From Methanolobus sp. (GTDB taxonomy: Archaea > Halobacteriota > Methanosarcinia > Methanosarcinales > Methanosarcinaceae), in assembly GCF_016278365.1 (NCBI RefSeq), contig NZ_JADQBZ010000004.1, positions 173,166-237,165 on the forward strand: 64,000 bases of DNA, read 5' to 3'. Below, one piece after another: positions 59,023 through 64,000 of the stretch. The notes beneath the pieces are model-generated. The model did not search any database. It was given only the letters and a program-made list of their open reading frames with translations, and was not told the DNA's origin. The position numbers were made by a program, and so were the translations under genes. Each line of letters begins with the position of its first letter. Within the stretch, counting starts at the first letter, position 1.

Positions 59023-59613
59023 GTGAGCAGGCGTTTTCACATCAAGGATGAGATTCGCATTCTTGGGATCGATGATTCGGCCCTTATAGGAGAAAAGATA
59101 CTGATAGTCGGGGCTTTCTTCAGGGGAGGGATATGGATGGACGGCGTGATGAGTTCTTACATTACACGGGACGGTATGGATGGCACCGATTCCATCATCT
59201 CAATGGTAAAGTCGAGCAAGCATTTCCCTCAGGTGAGGGTCATAATGCTGGATGGTATCACCTACGGAGGTTTCAATCCGATAGATATCATTACCCTGCA
59301 TAAGAAAACGGGGATACCTGTGATCGTACTGATGCGAAAGTATCCTGACTTTGAGATGATAGCAAAAGCCCTCACCAATCTGCCGCATGGGGACGAAAGA
59401 ATGGCTATTTTCAAAAGAGCGGGCGATATAATTAAAGTGTTCACAGCTGACATCCTAAATCCGGTTTACATCCAATGCTGCGGGATCGGTATCATAGACG
59501 CAACTCAAATAGTACAGTCAAGTTCCACAAGGAGCAATATCCCCGAGCCTTTGCGTGTGGCGCATCTTATTGCAACTGGAGTGATTCTCGGCGAATCCAG
59601 GGGAAAGGCATGA
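59023..59613 (+). CDS. DUF99 family protein
   Basis: 196 residues from a GTG. RILGIDDSAL, VRVIMLDGITYGGFNPIDI and GIPVIVLMRKYPDF define DUF99, an archaeal family that resembles endonuclease V in fold. The acidic residues of the first and second motif fit metal binding. The function is not proved. Confidence 0.88.
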   Translation: MSRRFHIKDEIRILGIDDSALIGEKILIVGAFFRGGIWMDGVMSSYITRDGMDGTDSIISMVKSSKHFPQVRVIMLDGITYGGFNPIDIITLHKKTGIPVIVLMRKYPDFEMIAKALTNLPHGDERMAIFKRAGDIIKVFTADILNPVYIQCCGIGIIDATQIVQSSSTRSNIPEPLRVAHLIATGVILGESRGKA

Positions 59614-59643
59614 GCCCTCCTTCCTTTTTTAAGTCCGAAATAC

Positions 59644-60984
59644 TTATTTGCACTTTTCTACCAGCAGGACACCCTCTCCCATAAGTTCGTCTGCTCTCAG
59701 TTTAGACCTCGCCTCGGCGAAGATACGTATGATGGGCTCAGTGCCCGAAGGTCTGATGAGTATCCACCCATCTTCATGCCATACCTTAGCTCCGTCGATT
59801 GTGTCGGCTTCTTTATTCCATATGATTATATTCTGCTTGACCTTCTGCATCGTCAGGTCAAGATTCTCACACCTTATTTTTGTTTTTGAGTTATAGTATA
59901 CAGGAACGCTTTCAGAAAGCTCGGATAGTTTTTGTCCGTTAGCAATGATCTCAAGGAATTTGGCGCAGGCCATGGCCCCATCGCGGCAATACTGGTGTTC
60001 AGGGAAGATAAGACCTCCATTGCCCTCTCCGCCGAAAACAGCATTGATCTCCATCATCTTCCTTGCCACATGTATCGACCCGACCTCGGTCCACACAAGT
60101 TCAACGCCTGCTTCCCGGGCGATATCCTGCATTCTGGAAGAAGAGCTTACAGGCGTGACAATGGGACCTTTTTTCCTCTCAAGCACATACTTTGCCATCA
60201 TGGCAAGCAGTACATCCTCGGGGATGAAATTGCCTTCTTCATCGATGAATACTGCCCTGTCCGCATCCCCGTCCTGTGCCACTCCCATAACGGAGCCTGT
60301 TCTTTTAACAAGGTCTATTATTTCTGTAAGTGCATCAGGGGTAGGTTCCGGGTTTCTCCAGGGGAATGTGCCGTCGACCTGTGCGTTCAGGGTCAGGATC
60401 TCGCACCCAAGCTCCCGCAGAAGGAAGGGGAGTGTAACCGAGCCCGCTCCACAGCCGGTATCCACAACCACTTTGAATCTCTTCTCTCTTATCTTCTCAC
60501 TGTCAACGGATTTTACGATTCCGTTAATGTAATTCTCATTTGCATGCAGGCATGTTCTAAAGCTTCCGGTATTTTCCCAGCTGGCTGTGGCAAATTCCTT
60601 GGAGAAGTATATTTTCTCTATTTCAGCTTCTCCTTCCCGTGAGAGCTCAGTACCGTCTTTTGCTATCAGTTTTATGCCATTGTACTCACGGGGGTTATGT
60701 GATGCCGTTATTACTATGCCTGCATCAGCATGGTCCCGTACATAATACTGGATGGAAGGTGTTGGAACGACTCCTATATCTACAACTGTTAGTCCTGTTG
60801 ACAGGGCACCGGCAATTGCTGCTGACTTGAGCATCTCTCCCGAAGCCCTTGTATCCCTGCCGATTGCCACTGTTCCCTTTGACCCCATATATGTGCCAAG
60901 ACTTCTGGCAACATCCATCACAAGCTGAGGATCTATGTACTCGTTTGCGATTCCCCTTACACCGTTAGTTCCAAAAAAAGCCAT
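59644..60984 (-). CDS. glmM: Phosphoglucosamine mutase
   Basis: 446 residues, phosphohexomutase family. Phosphoserine loop ITASHNPREYNGIKL, metal loop DGDADRAVFID, sugar loop GGEGNGGLIFPEH, phosphate loop RPSGTEPIIRIFAEA. GlmM type is judged from length and GTNGVRGIANEY; phosphomannomutase activity is an alternative in archaea. Role: UDP-GlcNAc for S-layer glycans. Confidence 0.93.
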   Translation of the reverse strand: MAFFGTNGVRGIANEYIDPQLVMDVARSLGTYMGSKGTVAIGRDTRASGEMLKSAAIAGALSTGLTVVDIGVVPTPSIQYYVRDHADAGIVITASHNPREYNGIKLIAKDGTELSREGEAEIEKIYFSKEFATASWENTGSFRTCLHANENYINGIVKSVDSEKIREKRFKVVVDTGCGAGSVTLPFLLRELGCEILTLNAQVDGTFPWRNPEPTPDALTEIIDLVKRTGSVMGVAQDGDADRAVFIDEEGNFIPEDVLLAMMAKYVLERKKGPIVTPVSSSSRMQDIAREAGVELVWTEVGSIHVARKMMEINAVFGGEGNGGLIFPEHQYCRDGAMACAKFLEIIANGQKLSELSESVPVYYNSKTKIRCENLDLTMQKVKQNIIIWNKEADTIDGAKVWHEDGWILIRPSGTEPIIRIFAEARSKLRADELMGEGVLLVEKCK

Positions 60985-61093
60985 CTTATCTCTCCTATCT
61001 CCGGATTCCTTACTTAATATGGTATGTCAAATCTGCATTTTATATTTTGTTAACGCGATGCTATTAATAAGATATTTCTCCATATTGAAGGTT

Positions 61094-61894
61094 ATGTATG
61101 ATGCAAGGATTGACCAGCTGCAGAAAGCGATAATGGAAAAGGATAGTGCCGTTGTAGCTTTTTCAGGTGGTGTCGACAGTGCAACACTGGCATACCTTGC
61201 TCACAATGCACTGGGAGGCAGGGCTGTAGCGGTCACAGTGAAGCTCCTTTCTTATCCGGAAAGGGAGCTCGATAATGCAAAAAAGATTGCAGCAGAAATA
61301 GGTATAAAGCACAGGATAGTGGACTTTGATGAGTTGAAGGTCCCTTCGATAGCAGAGAACACTTCCAGAAGATGCTATTACTGCAAGAAAGAAATATTGG
61401 GTTTGCTTGCTTCTGTAAAGGACGAATTGGGGTTTAATGTGATACTCGAAGGCAGCAATGCATCAGATGCTATTGTATATCGTCCTGGAAGGGAAGCCCT
61501 TTCAGAAGCAGGTGAACTTGTATACTCTCCTTTCGTTGAACATGGAGTAACAAAAGAAGAAATAAGACAAATCGCCAGGCACGCCGGGCTCAATGTAGCT
61601 GATAAACCTTCTTCACCCTGTCTTGCATCAAGATTTCCCTATGGTGATGTACTGACCCGGGAATCGATTGGCAGGGTCGAAATAGCTGAGAATTTCCTTT
61701 CAGATATGGGCTTTACAGAGCTGAGGGTTAGAGACCATAAAGGGATGGCGCGCATTGAACTATGTCCTTTCGATTTCAGGGAGCTTCTGATTAACAGAGA
61801 AAAGATTCTGTCCTATTTCAAAATGATTGGTTTTGATTATGTGACGCTAGATATCGAAGGTTTTCGTAGCGGCAGCATGGATGAGATACTTTGA
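61094..61894 (+). CDS. larE: LarE-type ATP-dependent sulfur transferase
   Basis: 266 residues. PP-loop VVAFSGGVDSATLAYLAH; RRCYYCKKEIL; EGSNASDA; and SSPCLASRFPYGD with the Cys used as sacrificial sulfur donor in LarE. LarE makes the nickel-pincer cofactor of lactate racemase, but larA, larB and larC are not here, so it may serve another sulfur insertion. The track's 60935 start is too early; GAAGGT precedes the ATG at 61094. Confidence 0.92.
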   Translation: MYDARIDQLQKAIMEKDSAVVAFSGGVDSATLAYLAHNALGGRAVAVTVKLLSYPERELDNAKKIAAEIGIKHRIVDFDELKVPSIAENTSRRCYYCKKEILGLLASVKDELGFNVILEGSNASDAIVYRPGREALSEAGELVYSPFVEHGVTKEEIRQIARHAGLNVADKPSSPCLASRFPYGDVLTRESIGRVEIAENFLSDMGFTELRVRDHKGMARIELCPFDFRELLINREKILSYFKMIGFDYVTLDIEGFRSGSMDEIL

Positions 61895-62340
61895 ACCCCG
61901 ACCTGAACTCTGATATCCGGATACGTGACGCTTTACCGGAAGATATCCTCTCTATCCAGGTTTTGATGTCTACTTATTTCCTTGATATTGAAGGAGTGCT
62001 CGTGGAAGATTTCGTTGTTGTGCAGAGCGGTGAAAAAATAGTGGGTGCAGGAGCTATTGTGAACGGTCGTTTCCCTGAGGTCCATTCCATAGCTGTGCAT
62101 CCGAACTACCGCGGAAAGGGAATTGGTTCGTCCCTGCTGCGTTATCTCCTGTTGAGGATAAAGAGCAGAAACGATGCTGGTATTTGCGTCTACACAAGGA
62201 CAACCTCACCTCTGTTCTTTGAGAAAGTGGGATTCATTGAACTGGACCCTGCAACAAAAGCAGAACTATGGGAAGACTGCGCCTCATGCGACAGGTTAAG
62301 TACATGCAGGCAGTCTGTCATGTGCCTTAAACAAGAATAA
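61891..62340 (+). CDS. GNAT acetyltransferase with C-terminal Cys motif
   Basis: 149 residues from a TTG that overlaps the larE stop. AdoMet-independent GNAT fold with acetyl-CoA loop VHPNYRGKGIGSSLL. The C-terminus carries CASCDRLSTCRQSVMC, four cysteines able to bind a metal. Several arginine-pathway acetyltransferases look similar; the substrate is undetermined. Coupled to larE. Confidence 0.88.
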   Translation: MNPDLNSDIRIRDALPEDILSIQVLMSTYFLDIEGVLVEDFVVVQSGEKIVGAGAIVNGRFPEVHSIAVHPNYRGKGIGSSLLRYLLLRIKSRNDAGICVYTRTTSPLFFEKVGFIELDPATKAELWEDCASCDRLSTCRQSVMCLKQE

Positions 62341-62350
62341 AGGTGAAAAA

Positions 62351-62887
62351 ATGCTGACTCTTGGAATTGTTAACACTTATGATAAGATCAAAGTGCTCGA
62401 TGCACACTACAGGGCCATTGCCAGGGCTGCACCGATATGCCATGCATTTGGATTTTCACTTGCACTCTTTGATTTTCCCTTTAAGATGACCCCTGATGAG
62501 CTTGTGGACTTTGTTGCAGACAAGACTACAATAGGTGAATCAGGGAAATACCTGCGCCTTCTTCATGAGAAGCGCAAGCTCTTTGTCTTTGAGCTTCCCA
62601 AAAAAGGCTTCCAGTCCCAGTTCGGTGAAGTTGTGGTGACATCCTCCAAACCCGGGGACAAGCGTGCTATCAAACCTGAAGAACTTGCTGACGAGATCGT
62701 GCGTAACAAATCTTTCCTGCTGCTTGTGGGACTCGGTCACAAAGGCCTTCCAAAGAGCCTCTTTGAGATAGCACCCCTCCATCTTGATATTACAGACAAT
62801 GGCATTTCTCTGGAAACCTGCACTGCCATTGGATGCATACCTGCCTATCTGATGGGGCTTGTGAGAATGAAAGCAGGAAAGAAGTAA
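62351..62887 (+). CDS. DUF531 family methanogen protein
   Basis: 178 residues. TLGIVNTYDKIKVLDAHYRAIARAAPICHAFG and LLLVGLGHKGLPKSL belong to DUF531, an archaeal family whose fold resembles the SpoU methyltransferase knot (late glycine-rich loop, ETCTAIGCIPAYLMG). An RNA-methylation role is a guess. It starts ten bases after the GNAT gene. Confidence 0.8.
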   Translation: MLTLGIVNTYDKIKVLDAHYRAIARAAPICHAFGFSLALFDFPFKMTPDELVDFVADKTTIGESGKYLRLLHEKRKLFVFELPKKGFQSQFGEVVVTSSKPGDKRAIKPEELADEIVRNKSFLLLVGLGHKGLPKSLFEIAPLHLDITDNGISLETCTAIGCIPAYLMGLVRMKAGKK

Positions 62888-62968
62888 AAATATGTGTTAT
62901 GAAGAGTCCCGGGAAATCCTGATTGTCTAGGGAAACCTAATTAATACTTAATCCGGAAAAGTCAAAGC

Positions 62969-63742
62969 ATGCGAGTGAACATCTTCTATTCGGGTGAGTT
63001 TGGTAAAAAAGTGATAGGTAATCTTGTTAACTCCGACCGGTTCTGCGTGGCCTGCGGTGACCTGTGCGATCATTGCAGAGAACTCAGGCCCGGTTTTGGA
63101 AACATCATCACAGGAATCTTTGAATTAAGGAATGATCTTCCGGATTTCATTGAAGAGCCGCTGGAGTACATGCCTGATGCTATTCCTGATTGTGATCTAA
63201 TCCTCACTATTGATATAAATCCGGATTTGCTTACAGTGATACCTGAGATTGCAGAAAGCTCAGGCGCACAAGGTGTTATAATTCCTATCGATGATTCAAA
63301 GATAGTTCCCGCAGGCCTGGCCGAGCAGGTGAAGCAAAAATTGGAAGAAAAAGGCATTGATTGTGAATGTCCAAAGCCTTTTTGTGCTCTGGACATGACA
63401 GGTAAGAAATCAATAGATGAGTTCGTTAAACTGGGTTTTGGAAAACCTTCTCTAAGGATTGAAATAAGCCCTGGTGGTAAGATCTTTACCTATGCAGAGG
63501 TCCTTAGGGATGCACCCTGCGGTTCGACCTGGTTCGTTGCGAAGAAGCTCAAGTGGTCGGATGTGAAAGAATATAAGGAAACCATATCCGGAGCTCATCA
63601 TTCTTATCCATGTACCGCAAGTATGGAGAAAGACCCTCAGATCGGCGATACTATCCTGCATGAAGCAGGTTATATTATAAGAACAAGCATTGAAGATGCT
63701 ATGAAAAAAGGCGCTCAGAAAAAATATACCAGAAAGAAGTAA
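62969..63742 (+). CDS. DUF166 family protein
   Basis: 257 residues. VNIFYSGEFGKKVIGNL, then CVACGDLCDHCREL and LDMTGKKSIDEFVKLGFGKPSL; DUF166 is found in methanogens and relatives and was once labelled thymidylate synthase-like. Eight or more cysteines suggest a metal or Fe-S site. The function is open. Confidence 0.82.
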   Translation: MRVNIFYSGEFGKKVIGNLVNSDRFCVACGDLCDHCRELRPGFGNIITGIFELRNDLPDFIEEPLEYMPDAIPDCDLILTIDINPDLLTVIPEIAESSGAQGVIIPIDDSKIVPAGLAEQVKQKLEEKGIDCECPKPFCALDMTGKKSIDEFVKLGFGKPSLRIEISPGGKIFTYAEVLRDAPCGSTWFVAKKLKWSDVKEYKETISGAHHSYPCTASMEKDPQIGDTILHEAGYIIRTSIEDAMKKGAQKKYTRKK

Positions 63743-63804
63743 AATTTACTCCTTTCTTCACTGGACCATGAATATCTCATTCAGGACTGTAGTCCACTGT
63801 TGGC

Positions 63805-64000
63805 TTAAGTTGTAATTACTTCTGTTACAGTGTTTTCTTCTGTCTCATTGTCCTCTGTTTCTTCAACAGCTTCCATGCCCTCTGTTTCGTTCATGTCCCC
63901 TGTTTCCTCACCAGTTTCCATGTCTTCTGTTTCGTTCATGTCCCCTGTTTCCTCACCAGTTTCCATGTCTTCTGTTTCGTTCATGTCCCCTGTTTCCTCA
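63805..64000 (-). CDS. C-terminal end of an acidic Thr/Glu-repeat protein (partial)
   Basis: Minus-strand frame open from the window edge to TAA at 63805-63807, absent from the track because it lacks a start. It consists of 15-residue units EETGDMNETEDMETG and ends with NETEENTVTEVITT. Highly acidic and without hydrophobic segments, it fits a surface-exposed stalk or linker. The main part is outside. Confidence 0.7.
   Translation of the reverse strand, partial: EETGDMNETEDMETGEETGDMNETEDMETGEETGDMNETEGMEAVEETEDNETEENTVTEVITT
63890..64000. repeat. 45-base in-frame tandem repeats
   Basis: Two perfect 45-base units (63890-63934, 63935-63979) and the start of a third to the window edge, beginning TTCATGTCCCCTGTTTCC on the + strand. 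Each unit contains two related 18-base halves. Identity between copies shows recent expansion. Confidence 0.9.

Noticed and set aside
63890-64000. CRISPR array
   Set aside because: The 45-base units are directly adjacent without spacers and stay in frame as acidic peptide repeats.

Overview
The window looks like a stretch of chromosome from a methylotrophic methanogen of the Methanosarcinales (Methanosarcinaceae; possibly a Methanolobus, Methanococcoides or Methanomethylovorans type, genus not resolvable by eye). The reasons are mer (methylene-H4MPT reductase) directly followed by an FpoF/FrhB-type F420 subunit, an F420H2 oxidase (FprA), PAN, aMBF1, aIF1, NreA, archaeoflavoprotein AfpA, an ArsR-ArsM fusion, and several families largely confined to methanogens or archaea (DUF356, DUF531, DUF166, DUF2180, DUF99). 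Genes are dense, with archaeal TATA boxes and GGAGG/GGTGAT-type ribosome sites. I see no CRISPR array, prophage, transposase or rRNA operon.

Layout. 0-10 kb: 5' part of purL, DUF192, aIF1, a nifS-nifU pair with an odd NifU, an HTH regulator overlapping nreA, a phosphate transporter with its DUF47 partner, a phytoene-desaturase-like flavoprotein, purC, then NikR and an ArsR regulator end to end. 10-17 kb: hemerythrin, a P2-type cation ATPase, a PfkB-family kinase without a normal start codon, a PAS protein, and an oxygen-defence set (FTR catalytic-subunit homologue, F420H2 oxidase, rubrerythrin-like protein). 17-23 kb: inositol-phosphate synthase, DUF429, then a one-strand redox cluster (AfpA, FNR-like flavoprotein, Isf, ferredoxin, membrane protein, AhpD-like protein, two DUF2180 zinc proteins). 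23-30 kb: mer-fpoF-nadM, a CopZ-like 2Fe-2S protein behind the ArsR-ArsM fusion, phzF and cysS headed by the tRNA-Cys gene. 30-36 kb: an orphan small protein and a three-gene two-component system. 35-43 kb: adenylate kinase AK6, trpDFEG, and an iron-uptake operon feoA-feoB-membrane protein-FeoC-like. 43-50 kb: cobQ divergent from cbiT-L-F-G(split)-H-C. 49-54 kb: CcdA plus a thioredoxin lipoprotein, a RibD-like reductase, CBS and Usp proteins, an amidohydrolase. 54-55 kb: two gene-poor gaps that hold the most interesting non-coding signals. 55-64 kb: TOPRIM protein, DUF356, proC, aMBF1/PAN, DUF99, glmM, larE, GNAT, DUF531, DUF166, and the end of an acidic tandem-repeat protein.

How it fits together. 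The cbi/cob genes supply the corrinoid that methylotrophic methanogens need in quantity. Feo, NikR, LarE and the Fe-S genes handle Fe, Ni and S. FprA, rubrerythrin, hemerythrin, the FTR homologue and the AfpA/Isf cluster fit oxidative-stress and low-potential electron handling. mer and fpoF sit in the methyl-oxidation and F420H2 respiration pathway.

Best leads: (1) two long-range stems closing a structured candidate RNA at 54190-54371; (2) a 26-codon ORF with a strong ribosome site followed by a hairpin whose loop carries an anti-SD-like CCTCCTCC; (3) two genes (cbiG, pfkB) whose reading frames are good but have no ATG/GTG/TTG start; (4) the AfpA-centred redox cluster; (5) a NifU whose ligand positions are altered. 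All identifications come from reading the sequence; no database search was run.
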